From contig JAFAWJ010000277.1 in assembly GCA_019242065.1 (NCBI GenBank), positions 1 through 6,702 on the forward strand: a stretch of DNA of 6,702 nt. The letters run 5' to 3'. This document shows, piece by piece, positions 1-6,561 of the stretch. Below the pieces are notes generated by a model that saw only the letters and a program-made list of their open reading frames with translations, made no database searches and had not been told where the DNA came from. The stretch is from Chloroflexota bacterium (GTDB lineage Bacteria > Chloroflexota > UBA6077 > CF-72). The stretch's first letter is position 1; every line of letters starts with the position of its first letter. The position numbers and the translations under genes are program-made.

Positions 1-758
1 CGCACCGGATCGAAGCACGACAGCGTGACCGCATCCGGCGTGTCGTCGATGATCAGGTCAACACCCGTCGCGGCTTCGAGCGCCCGAATGTTGCGCCCCT
101 CGCGACCGATGATCCGCCCCTTCATCTCTTCGTTGGGGATCGGCACCACGGTGGTGGTGATCTCGCCAACTGTGTCGCTGGAATAACGCTGGATGGCGAC
201 CGATAGGATCTTGCGCGCCTGCGCCTCGGCCTCCTGGCGAGCTTCGATCTCGATGACACGCGCCCGCCGACCTGCCTCGGTGCGTACCTCCTCTTCGACG
301 CGCTGGAGCAGCAGCGTCCGCGCCTCGTCTCGCGTCAGCGCGGCAACCCGCTCGATGGCCAGCACCTGCTCGGTGCGCAGGCGCTCGACCTCCCGAACTC
401 GACCCTCGAACTCCTCCTCACGCTGCTGAAGTCGCCGCTGGCGGGTCTCGATCTCCTCGGTCTTTCGATCGAGACTTTCCTCTTTCTGACGCAGGCGGCG
501 TTCCTGTGCGCCGACCTCGATCCGCACCTGGCGCGCGTCCTCTTCTGCAGTCGCCAGGGTACGAATGGCTTCTTCTTTGGCTTCGAGCAGGATGGCTTTC
601 TTTTCGGCTTCGGCCGCCGCGCGCGTCTCCGCGGCACTGTCCTCGACCGCCGCCATCTGCATCTGGCTGGTCGCGGTTTGCCTCTTCAGAATGTAGTAGC
701 CCAGCCCGGCGCCCAGTGCGACGGCAACTAGAGCCACGATGATCGTCATGATGTCCAC
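1..758 (-). CDS. rny: Ribonuclease Y, N-terminal 252 residues (cut by left window edge)
   Basis: RNase Y is the membrane-anchored endoribonuclease that initiates mRNA decay in many bacteria lacking RNase E. The frame is open from a GTG at 758 to the window edge. Residues 4-22 form one hydrophobic anchor. Residues about 30-185 are very rich in Glu, Arg, Gln and Ala and form the long coiled coil typical of the family. From about residue 205 the start of the KH RNA-binding domain is clear, with the [12 protein letters not shown] core (GxxG loop at 218-221) followed by the conserved [15 protein letters not shown] stretch. The HD catalytic domain lies beyond the edge; full proteins are usually near 520 residues. 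The GTG at 758 is chosen because an AGGAGGGG ribosome-binding site sits 8 bases upstream; the in-frame ATG at 749 would be 17 bases away. Family assignment is secure; the exact start is fairly secure. Confidence 0.96.
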   Translation of the reverse strand, partial: MDIMTIIVALVAVALGAGLGYYILKRQTATSQMQMAAVEDSAAETRAAAEAEKKAILLEAKEEAIRTLATAEEDARQVRIEVGAQERRLRQKEESLDRKTEEIETRQRRLQQREEEFEGRVREVERLRTEQVLAIERVAALTRDEARTLLLQRVEEEVRTEAGRRARVIEIEARQEAEAQARKILSVAIQRYSSDTVGEITTTVVPIPNEEMKGRIIGREGRNIRALEAATGVDLIIDDTPDAVTLSCFDPV

Positions 759-766
759 ACGCAACT

Positions 767-774
767 CCCCTCCT
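767..774 (-). promoter_or_regulatory. Strong Shine-Dalgarno site of rny
   Basis: On the minus strand the sequence reads AGGAGGGG, ending 8 bases before the GTG at 758. It is the strongest ribosome-binding site I noticed in the window and decides for the GTG start over the ATG nine bases further in. Confidence 0.75.
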
Positions 775-789
775 TTCTTTAATGTTGTT

Positions 790-831
790 AAAAGCGCTCC
801 ACGCGCGCGCGGTGGTCCGGGCGCGCTGGAG
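790..831 (-). terminator. GC-rich hairpin with U-tract between the Nudix gene and rny
   Basis: Bases 797-808 pair with 821-831: CTCCA plus GCGCGC on one side, GCGCGC plus TGGAG on the other, with one bulged base at 802 and a 12-base loop (809-820). On the minus strand the stem is followed by CGC and then TTTT (793-790). The structure lies about 50 bases past the Nudix stop codon, so it is best read as an intrinsic terminator of that gene. The U-tract is short, so partial read-through into rny is possible, and it could also act as a structured leader for rny. Confidence 0.5.
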
Positions 832-862
832 CCGGGCCGTCTCACAGAGGCGTCCTGGGCAA

Positions 863-868
863 ATTGTA
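863..868 (-). promoter_or_regulatory. Possible -10 element upstream of rny
   Basis: The minus strand reads TACAAT here, five of six matches to the TATAAT consensus, just after the Nudix stop codon and upstream of the GC hairpin. No convincing -35 box is seen 16-19 bases upstream. If real, the rny transcript would carry a leader of about 100 bases that includes the hairpin. A single hexamer is weak evidence. Confidence 0.2.
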
Positions 869-879
869 CGGCCAGATGG

Positions 880-1359
880 TCATCCAAACAGCCCGACTTT
901 GCGTAGCAAAGCCCATTGATTGGGCAGCAGTTCGGGCAAGTCCGCGGGCAGCAGCCAGCGGTGCTGGCCGGTCTCGTCTGAGCCGCGATAGGTGCCGCTC
1001 TCGACGCGACAGCGGTACAGCAGGTCGAACTGGCTGCCGGTCCAGAAATCCGCGGCCAGGAGTTGCTCGACGCGGACCTGCAGGCCAGTCTCCTCCATGA
1101 CTTCTCGGGCGAGACCCACCTCAGGCGTTTCCGCCGTTTTGAGCCAACCCCCGGGCAGGCCCCACGGCACCTGGCGTCGATAGGTATGCTCGACGACCAG
1201 GACGCGACCTTGCGCGTCCTGGATCAGCGCCATGGCGCCGATCATGACCGACGGATTGAGCACCCGCAGAAAGATCTGACGCATCCAGCCCGGGAACGGC
1301 ACGTCGCGCCAGATGCGTAACAGCACTCGCCGACCCTGCGAACTCGTATATGGGGACAT
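880..1359 (-). CDS. Nudix hydrolase, 159 residues
   Basis: Nudix enzymes hydrolyse nucleoside diphosphates linked to another moiety, using a metal held by the Nudix box. The full signature is present at residues 71-93 (G71, E77, R85-E86, E89-E90, G92), matching GX5EX7REUXEEXGU without deviation. The box follows a strand/loop region (about 36-70) ending in WGLPGGWL. About 35 residues precede the fold ([20 protein letters not shown]), a basic, Trp-containing and possibly amphipathic segment that could touch membrane; this is inference. The substrate cannot be told from sequence. The ATG at 1359 is the most upstream sensible start, because a longer reading would run antisense through the neighbouring phosphodiesterase gene. 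It has no good ribosome-binding site, so a GTG a few codons in (residue 12) is an alternative. The gene diverges from the gdpD-like gene and is followed by a probable terminator. Confidence 0.92.
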   Translation of the reverse strand: MSPYTSSQGRRVLLRIWRDVPFPGWMRQIFLRVLNPSVMIGAMALIQDAQGRVLVVEHTYRRQVPWGLPGGWLKTAETPEVGLAREVMEETGLQVRVEQLLAADFWTGSQFDLLYRCRVESGTYRGSDETGQHRWLLPADLPELLPNQWALLRKVGLFG

Positions 1360-1386
1360 TCGCTTGACCGCTACTATCGAGGCATC
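1360..1386. promoter_or_regulatory. 27-base divergent start region between Nudix and gdpD-like genes
   Basis: Only 27 bases separate the two divergent start codons, so the promoters must overlap each other or extend into the opposite coding region. The most AT-rich stretch is TACTAT (1372-1377), a four-of-six match to a -10 box; the complementary strand reads ATAGTA. No matching -35 box is seen at normal spacing. GAGG at 1379-1382 is a weak ribosome-binding site for the plus-strand gene. Very short or leaderless transcripts are likely on at least one side. Confidence 0.35.
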
Positions 1387-2163
1387 ATGACTCAGGCAGC
1401 CACTGAACGCCCGCCGCTCAGAGATCGCTTGCAACAACGAGGGCGCGGGCGCGTCTGGGTGTGCGGCCATCGCGGTGCGATGGGCCACTGTCCAGAAAAC
1501 ACCATGCGCTCGTTCGAGCGAGGACTCGAGCTCGGCGCCGACTGGATCGAGCTGGACGTGCACCTGTCGCGCGACGCGGCGTTGATCGTGATCCACGACG
1601 AAACCCTGGATCGCACGACCAACGGCCACGGCCTGGTGCGCGACCATACGCTGGCCGAACTGCGTACCCTCGACGCAGGCGACGGGCAGCGCATTCCCAC
1701 CCTGGACGAAGTGCTGGCCTGGGCACGTGAGCGGGAGACCATCGTTGACATCGAAATCAAAAACGCGCCGCTGTATTACCCGGGCATCGAGCACAAGGTT
1801 GTCGAAGCTGTGAGCGCCGCGGGCATGACCGACGCGGTCATCGTCATCAGCTTCGACCACGCCGCGGTGCGGCGCGTGCACGAACTGGAGCCTCGCATCA
1901 CCACGGGCGTGCTGTACGCGTGCCGCCCGACGGATGCGGGCATCGGCCTGGCCAGGGCCGCCGGCGCCGATGCCGTGCTGCCGCACTGGGCGTACGTCAC
2001 GCGCGAGGACGTCGAGGCCGCGCATCGTGCGGGTCTGTCTGTCGCCCCCTGGGCAACCTCCGACCCCGAGATCATGCGAAGTCTCATCGCCTGCGGCGTC
2101 GATGCCATCGGCACCAACCACCCCGACATCCTCCGCGGTGTCCTCTCTGAGGTGGAACGATGA
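1387..2163 (+). CDS. Glycerophosphodiester phosphodiesterase (GDPD family), 258 residues
   Basis: Enzymes of this family cleave glycerophosphodiesters, released by phospholipid turnover, to sn-glycerol 3-phosphate and an alcohol, on a TIM-barrel fold. The hallmark residues are all visible: H28-R29-G30, PENT at 36-39, E55 and D57 in IELDVHLSRD, H70 in HDETLDRTTNG, and E123/K125 in DIEIK. The C-terminal SVAPWATSD and GVDAIGTNHPDIL stretches are also typical. The length fits the short cytoplasmic UgpQ-like class. No signal peptide or membrane segment is present, so it should act in the cytoplasm. The ATG at 1387 has a weak GAGG site four bases upstream. The gene heads a three-gene plus-strand cluster; its stop codon overlaps the next start as ATGA, implying translational coupling. 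Precise substrate preference (glycerophosphocholine, glycerophosphoglycerol and so on) is not predictable. Confidence 0.95.
   Translation: MTQAATERPPLRDRLQQRGRGRVWVCGHRGAMGHCPENTMRSFERGLELGADWIELDVHLSRDAALIVIHDETLDRTTNGHGLVRDHTLAELRTLDAGDGQRIPTLDEVLAWARERETIVDIEIKNAPLYYPGIEHKVVEAVSAAGMTDAVIVISFDHAAVRRVHELEPRITTGVLYACRPTDAGIGLARAAGADAVLPHWAYVTREDVEAAHRAGLSVAPWATSDPEIMRSLIACGVDAIGTNHPDILRGVLSEVER
2149..2155 (+). promoter_or_regulatory. Ribosome-binding site inside the gdpD-like 3' end
   Basis: GAGGTGG ends four bases before the ATG at 2160, within the last codons of the gdpD-like gene. With the ATGA stop/start overlap it supports this start for the membrane protein and coupled translation of the two genes. 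Confidence 0.6.
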
Positions 2164-4328
2164 CGGGTGCCTGGCCAGGCGCCTTCACTCGGCGCAAGGA
2201 CTTCCAGCTGTTTTTGACTAGCTTCCTGGCGCTGTACGCCGAGCTGCTGTGCATCCGCTGGATGCCCGCCCACGTGCGGTTCCTTTCGTACTTCACCAAC
2301 TTCATCCTGCTGGCCAGCTTCCTCGGCCTCGGCGTCGGCATCCTGTCCGTCCGCCGCCGGCTGCCCCTCGGCCCGCGTACCTTCCCCCTGATCCTGCTCG
2401 CCGCGGCCATCCTCATCGCCGCGACCAAGTTCGAGCTCAAGATCGGCTCGGCCGGTGTCCTGTACTACGGCGCCGGCGAAAGCGGCAGCGCCCCGCCCGA
2501 AAACGCCCTGGTCCTGCCCGCCGCCTTCCTGGTGGTCAGCCTGCTCTTCGTCTGCATCGGCCGACCTCTCGGCATCCTGCTGCAAGAGGTCACCCCACCC
2601 CTGCGGGCGTACGCCTTCGACATCGGCGGCAGCCTGGCGGGTATCGCCGCGTTTTTCGCCCTGTCCTGGTTCGAGCAGCCGCCAGCCATCTGGTTCGTCG
2701 GCCTGCTGATCATCACCCTGCTGCTGATCGGCCCCACCTGGCGCGACCGCGCGTTCATGATCGTGCCGCTCGCGATCGCCACCCTGATTGCCTACAGCAT
2801 CGGCCAGGGGTTCTGGTGGTCGCCGTACTACAAGATCGGCCTGACCCCCACCGACAACGGCGACGGCTGGGCGCTGAACGTCAACAACAGCGGCCACCAG
2901 GCCATGCTGCCCTCGGACGAAAAAGAGCCGTTCTATCGCGCGCCCTACGAGCTGTTCGGCTCGGGCCAGTTCCAGCACGCACTGATCATCGGCGCCGGCA
3001 GCGGCTCCGACACCGCCATCGGCCTGAAGTACGGCAACGTCGGGCACATCGACGCGGTCGAGATCGATCCGGTTATCGCCCAACTGGGCGCCGAGTTCCA
3101 CCCCGAGCAGCCGTTCTCCGACCCGCGCGTGACCGTGCACGTCGACGACGGCCGCTCCTTCATCCGCAAGAGCGACGACAAGTACGACCTGATCATCTTC
3201 GCCCTGCCCGACTCGCTCACCCTCACCTCACAGTTCTCGAGTCTGCGGCTGGAGAGCTTCCTGTTCACCGAGGAGGCCTTCAAGGAGGCCCGCGCACACC
3301 TGACCCCCGACGGGGCCATGGTCCTCTACAACTACTATCGCGACGACTGGCTGATCCGCAAGCTCGCGGGCATGCTCGAGGACGCGTACGGCCAGGCTCC
3401 ATACGTGCAGAGCTTCGGCGGCTGGGGTCGGGCTGGTGTGCTGGTCGACGGCCCGCGGCTGCAAACGCTGCTCGCCCAGCACCCCGAGATGGCCCAGCCG
3501 TACACCGAGATCCGTGCGCCCACGCCACAGCTCAACGAGGACCCGAACGCGATCCTGCTGCCGTTGGTCGGCCAGGGCGTGCTCGACCACAACAACTACG
3601 CCGGCGACGACGAGGTTGCCCCGCCGACCCCCGCCACTGACGACTGGCCGCTGATGTATCTGCGCGATCCGTCGATGCCATGGGTTTACGTCGCGGGCCT
3701 GGCGATGGTTGGCGTGATCGCCCTCGGGCTGATCTTCGGACTGGCGCCACCTGGCGCTCGCCGCGGTTTCAGCCTGCACATGTTCTTCCTCGGTGCGGCG
3801 TTCATGCTGCTCGAGACGCGCAGCCTGGTCACCTTCTCACTGCTGTTCGGCTCGACGTGGCTGGTCAACTCGCTGGTCTTCTTCGCGATCCTGTGCAGCG
3901 TCATGTTGGCGGTGTTCCTCAGCTCGCGGTTCCCGATACGTCCATCGGTCCCGCTGTACGTCTTGCTGGTGGCGACGCTGCTGCTGGCGTACTTCGTTCC
4001 GCAGGAATGGTTCCTGTCCATCAACGTGCTGCCGCTGCGCTATGCGCTGGCCAGCCTGGTCGCGTTCGCGCCAGTGTTCGTCGCCAACCTGGTCTTCGCC
4101 GGGTCGTTTAAAGGCACCGGCCTCACGGCCAATGTCGCCTTTGCGTCGAACCTGATCGGCATCATGGTCGGCGGCGCGCTCGAATACGCGTCGCTGCTGA
4201 TCGGCTACCGCAACCTGCTGCTGATCGTGATCCTCTTCTACCTGGTGTCCGCCGCGTTGCTGCGCCGCCGCGCGCCCGCCGAGGTGCCTGAAACCGACGA
4301 CTCGCGCCTGCCAGTGCCCGCGACCTAG
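2160..4328 (+). CDS. Polytopic membrane protein with central spermidine-synthase-like domain, 722 residues
   Basis: A soluble SpeE-like Rossmann domain lies between two membrane blocks. The N-terminal block has about seven hydrophobic segments (roughly 14-35, 43-63, 74-90, 118-140, 153-170, 177-192, 198-214), including AYAFDIGGSLAG at 150-161. The central domain (about 235-440) has a nucleotide-binding glycine loop IIGAGSGSD at 276-284, an acidic VEIDP at 300-304, and DDG at 329-331. The C-terminal block has about seven segments from 506 to 700, including MFFLGAAFMLLETRS at 541-555 and the final GGALEYASLLIGYRN at 671-685. Compared with true spermidine synthases, the catalytic D-x-x-D-P is replaced by FALPDS (347-352) and the YHE substrate motif by YRAP (259-262). 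An aminopropyltransferase activity is therefore doubtful. A methyltransferase, a transporter-like role or a lipid or polyamine sensor are possible; none is demonstrated. The start is set by GAGGTGG and the ATGA overlap with gdpD. Confidence 0.85.
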   Translation: MTGAWPGAFTRRKDFQLFLTSFLALYAELLCIRWMPAHVRFLSYFTNFILLASFLGLGVGILSVRRRLPLGPRTFPLILLAAAILIAATKFELKIGSAGVLYYGAGESGSAPPENALVLPAAFLVVSLLFVCIGRPLGILLQEVTPPLRAYAFDIGGSLAGIAAFFALSWFEQPPAIWFVGLLIITLLLIGPTWRDRAFMIVPLAIATLIAYSIGQGFWWSPYYKIGLTPTDNGDGWALNVNNSGHQAMLPSDEKEPFYRAPYELFGSGQFQHALIIGAGSGSDTAIGLKYGNVGHIDAVEIDPVIAQLGAEFHPEQPFSDPRVTVHVDDGRSFIRKSDDKYDLIIFALPDSLTLTSQFSSLRLESFLFTEEAFKEARAHLTPDGAMVLYNYYRDDWLIRKLAGMLEDAYGQAPYVQSFGGWGRAGVLVDGPRLQTLLAQHPEMAQPYTEIRAPTPQLNEDPNAILLPLVGQGVLDHNNYAGDDEVAPPTPATDDWPLMYLRDPSMPWVYVAGLAMVGVIALGLIFGLAPPGARRGFSLHMFFLGAAFMLLETRSLVTFSLLFGSTWLVNSLVFFAILCSVMLAVFLSSRFPIRPSVPLYVLLVATLLLAYFVPQEWFLSINVLPLRYALASLVAFAPVFVANLVFAGSFKGTGLTANVAFASNLIGIMVGGALEYASLLIGYRNLLLIVILFYLVSAALLRRRAPAEVPETDDSRLPVPAT

Positions 4329-4332
4329 CCGC

Positions 4333-5610
4333 ATGCCGGAGGACGTCAGCGCCAGCCGCGACTTTCCGCTATCCGAGCACCCCAGGCTACGCCCGGTCGA
4401 GGTCTTTCCGATCCAGGATCGCGGACGGCGGAGCGTGGTGCTGCGCGACCCGTCCGACCCATCGCTCAGCCCGCTGATCCTGTCCGACGGCGCCGTGCAG
4501 ATCCTGATGCTGCTCGACGGCCACCGGACCATCGGCGAGCTCGGCAGCGCCTTGCTGCTGCGCGGCACCAGCCTGCCCGAATCCCAGCTCCGGAGCTTTC
4601 TGGTGCGCCTCGACGAGGGCGGCTATCTCGAAGGTCCGCGTGCGATGCACCACAACTCCCAGCGACGCGCCGCCTTCCTGGGGTTACCCAGCCGCCCCGC
4701 GGTCCACGCCGGCGGCGCCTACGCGGGCACGCCCGCGGAGCTCCGACGCCAGCTGGACGCTGGCTATACCGATCCAGATGGTCCCGGCGCGCTTCCCGAT
4801 CGACTCGCGCCGCGATCCGCCTCGCCGCGGGCGCTGATCGCCCCTCACGTCGACCTGCACCGCGGCGCGCCAACCTACAGCTGGGGCTACAAGGCGCTGG
4901 CCGAAGCCGAGCCCGCGGCGCTGTACGTGATCCTCGGCACCTGTCATACGCCGGTCGAGGGCCACTTCGCCGCCACGCGGAAGGCCTACGACACGCCCCT
5001 CGGGCCGGTTCCGGCCGACGGCGGCTTCCTGGACCGTCTGCAAGCGGAGTGGGGGCACGACCTGTACGCCGGCGAGTTCTCGCACTCGGGCGAACACTCG
5101 ATCGAGTTCCAGGCGGTGTATTTGCGCTCGCTCGGGTTGGCCGGCGACGACGCGGCGCCGATCGTGCCCATCCTGTGTGATTCGCTGCACAGCATGGTGC
5201 CCTACGGCCGTTCACCCCGCGATGTCGAGCTCGTCTCGGGCTTCGTGTCGGCACTGGCGCGCACCCTGGCAGCCGACGGCCGCCGCACGACGCTGATCGC
5301 CGCGGTGGACCTGGCGCATATCGGTCCGCGCTTTGGCGACGACTGGGCAGTCGACAAGGCGCATCAGTCGGCCGTGCGCTCGGCCGACGGGGACTTGCTG
5401 GCCTACGTGTCCGCCGCCGACACGGACGGCTACTACGCCGACGTCATGCGCGACCACGACGCCCGCCGCATCTGCGGCTTCACGCCCATCTATCTCCTGA
5501 CGGCACTGATGCAAGCCGAGGCGCGCCAGGCCGAAGTGCTGCGCTACACCCAGTGGGTCGACCGCGACCAGAGCTCGAGCGTTACGTTCTGCAGCGCTGT
5601 CTTCCGCTAA
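4333..5610 (+). CDS. Memo-family protein with N-terminal PqqD-like domain (AmmeMemoRadiSam system protein B type), 425 residues
   Basis: Two domains are visible. Residues about 22-103 look like a PqqD-type winged-helix fold: VVLRDP, then LSDGAVQILMLLDGHRTIGEL, then a final helix ending RLDEGGYLEGP. A linker with HAGGAYAGTPAEL (125-137) follows. Residues 165-425 are the Memo domain, related to class III extradiol dioxygenases: IAPHVDLHRG (H172), LGTCHTP (H205), GEHSIEFQ (H255), VDLAHIG (D326, H329) and CGFTPIYL (C381). H172, H205 and C381 line up by motif with the metal-site residues of human MEMO1. The biochemical function of bacterial Memo proteins is not settled. Many occur with AMMECR1 and a radical-SAM protein, neither of which is in this window. 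The start lies four bases after the upstream stop and has no clear ribosome-binding site, suggesting reinitiation. No signal peptide is present. The stop codon overlaps that of the convergent gene. Confidence 0.9.
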   Translation: MPEDVSASRDFPLSEHPRLRPVEVFPIQDRGRRSVVLRDPSDPSLSPLILSDGAVQILMLLDGHRTIGELGSALLLRGTSLPESQLRSFLVRLDEGGYLEGPRAMHHNSQRRAAFLGLPSRPAVHAGGAYAGTPAELRRQLDAGYTDPDGPGALPDRLAPRSASPRALIAPHVDLHRGAPTYSWGYKALAEAEPAALYVILGTCHTPVEGHFAATRKAYDTPLGPVPADGGFLDRLQAEWGHDLYAGEFSHSGEHSIEFQAVYLRSLGLAGDDAAPIVPILCDSLHSMVPYGRSPRDVELVSGFVSALARTLAADGRRTTLIAAVDLAHIGPRFGDDWAVDKAHQSAVRSADGDLLAYVSAADTDGYYADVMRDHDARRICGFTPIYLLTALMQAEARQAEVLRYTQWVDRDQSSSVTFCSAVFR

Positions 5611-5939
5611 CTGGGCGCCACGGACGCTTGCTCGGGCGTCAAGGCTTCGTCGATGAGCATCACGGGAATCCCATCCCGAATGGGATAGTGCCGCTGGCAC
5701 TCGCCACACACCAGGTAGTTCCCCTGCCGCGTCACGGGCTGCTTGTCCAGCGGACACGCCAGGATCGCCAGCAGCTCGGGATCGACGTCGCCGCCGAGCT
5801 TCGGCGGCTCATAGGCCGCTGACGGCGCACTGCTCGTCGGCGTCGACCACGTGTCCCCTTCAGCATTGCTCGCCGAGCGCCGTCGCCACCACCACGCCAG
5901 GCCGCCCGCCGCCACCAGCACCACGACCAGCCGCTTCAC
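5607..5939 (-). CDS. Membrane-anchored Trm112-like (UPF0434) zinc-ribbon protein, 110 residues
   Basis: Residues about 52-100 are a Trm112/YcaR-type domain: [39 protein letters not shown]. Three cysteines remain (C62, C78, C81); the fourth ligand position of the usual CPxC pair is Asp (D65). Trm112 proteins activate methyltransferases in eukaryotes and archaea; the bacterial homologues have no firm role. Unlike the usual stand-alone form of about 60 residues, this one begins with a short hydrophobic stretch (4-18, ending in three Trp and four basic residues) and a Ser/Pro/Ala-rich linker to about 46. That predicts a single membrane anchor with the domain probably cytoplasmic. The GTG at 5939 overlaps the leuD stop as GTGA, with a weak AGGCGG site seven bases upstream; no ATG lies upstream of the zinc-ribbon domain. 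It appears to be the last gene of the leuCD transcript. Confidence 0.82.
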   Translation of the reverse strand: MKRLVVVLVAAGGLAWWWRRRSASNAEGDTWSTPTSSAPSAAYEPPKLGGDVDPELLAILACPLDKQPVTRQGNYLVCGECQRHYPIRDGIPVMLIDEALTPEQASVAPS

Positions 5940-6559
5940 GCCCGAACCGCCTGCGTCGTCGTGGGCAGAATGGGCGGGCGGCGCTGCTCGAAGGCCGCGA
6001 TGTCCGCGGAGTTCTGCAGCGTCAGCCCGATGTCGTCGAGCCCGTGCAGCAGCCGATGCTTGACCGCCGGATCGATGTCGAACGCCGCCAGCGTGTCGCG
6101 CGCATCCGCGACCGTCTGGTTTTCCAGGTCGATCGTCACCGTATAGCCGGGCTCCTGTTCGGCGCGGTCCAGGAGCTGGCGGACGATGTTCTCCGGCAGA
6201 GCCACCGGCAGCAGCCCGTTCTGGTAGCAGTTGTTGCGGAAGATGTCGGCAAAGTTCGGGGCGATCACCGCGCGGAAGCCGTACTGCTGCAGCGCCCACG
6301 GCGCGTGCTCGCGCGACGAGCCCGAGCCGAAGTTGCGCCCGCTGATCAGGATGCTGGCGCCCTGATACTGCGGCTTGTTCAGCACGAACTCGGGATTCAA
6401 GGAGCCGTCAGACCGAAAGCGCCAGTCGTAGAACAGCCCGGCGTCGAAGCCCGTGCGGGCGATGCTCTTCAAAAACTGCTTGGGGATGATCTGGTCGGTA
6501 TCCACGTCGACGCAATCGAGCGGGGCGACCAGGCCGGTGTGACGCTTGAAGGGCTCCAC
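5936..6559 (-). CDS. leuD: 3-isopropylmalate dehydratase small subunit, 207 residues
   Basis: LeuD forms the swivelling domain that, with the iron-sulfur subunit LeuC, isomerises 2-isopropylmalate to 3-isopropylmalate in leucine synthesis, in the cytoplasm. The sequence is a full-length member of the roughly 200-residue bacterial class. Landmarks are [12 protein letters not shown] and [13 protein letters not shown] (18-30), and the substrate-binding loop [18 protein letters not shown] (73-90). [18 protein letters not shown] (102-119) and the C-terminal [21 protein letters not shown] are also typical. The start is GTG at 6559, two bases after the leuC stop. It gives the standard MEPF-type N-terminus, with AGGAG 12 bases upstream inside the end of leuC. 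The stop codon is overlapped by the start of the Trm112-like gene. Nothing suggests loss of function. Confidence 0.98.
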   Translation of the reverse strand: MEPFKRHTGLVAPLDCVDVDTDQIIPKQFLKSIARTGFDAGLFYDWRFRSDGSLNPEFVLNKPQYQGASILISGRNFGSGSSREHAPWALQQYGFRAVIAPNFADIFRNNCYQNGLLPVALPENIVRQLLDRAEQEPGYTVTIDLENQTVADARDTLAAFDIDPAVKHRLLHGLDDIGLTLQNSADIAAFEQRRPPILPTTTQAVRA

Positions 6560-6561
6560 GG

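Noticed and set aside
1364..1369. TTGACC resembling a -35 box before the gdpD-like gene
   Set aside because: It lies only two bases from the TACTAT stretch and 17 bases from the ATG, so it cannot work as a -35 with normal spacing for that gene.
1360..2121. N-terminal extension of the Nudix frame to an upstream start at 2121
   Set aside because: The frame is open but the added residues are antisense to the GDPD gene and resemble no protein. The Nudix fold is complete from 1359.
1776..3140. A 454-codon open frame on the minus strand across the gdpD-like and membrane-protein genes
   Set aside because: It is antisense to two clearly recognisable genes. Its product is low-complexity (Gly, Asp, Gln, Ala, Glu) with no fold or motif, as expected for an antisense frame in GC-rich coding DNA.
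2249..3640. A 463-codon plus-strand frame inside the membrane-protein gene
   Set aside because: The product is Arg/Pro/His-rich, the typical appearance of an out-of-frame translation of GC-rich coding DNA. The overlapping 722-residue frame has clear domain motifs.
3837..4568. A 243-codon minus-strand frame across the junction of the membrane-protein and Memo genes
   Set aside because: It is antisense to two supported genes and is Gln/Arg/Asp-rich without recognisable motifs.
5623..5640. Small inverted repeat GACGC/GCGTC with an 8-base loop just past the Memo stop
   Set aside because: The stem is only five pairs, has no T-tract on either strand, and lies inside the Trm112-like coding region. 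It is not supportable as a terminator.
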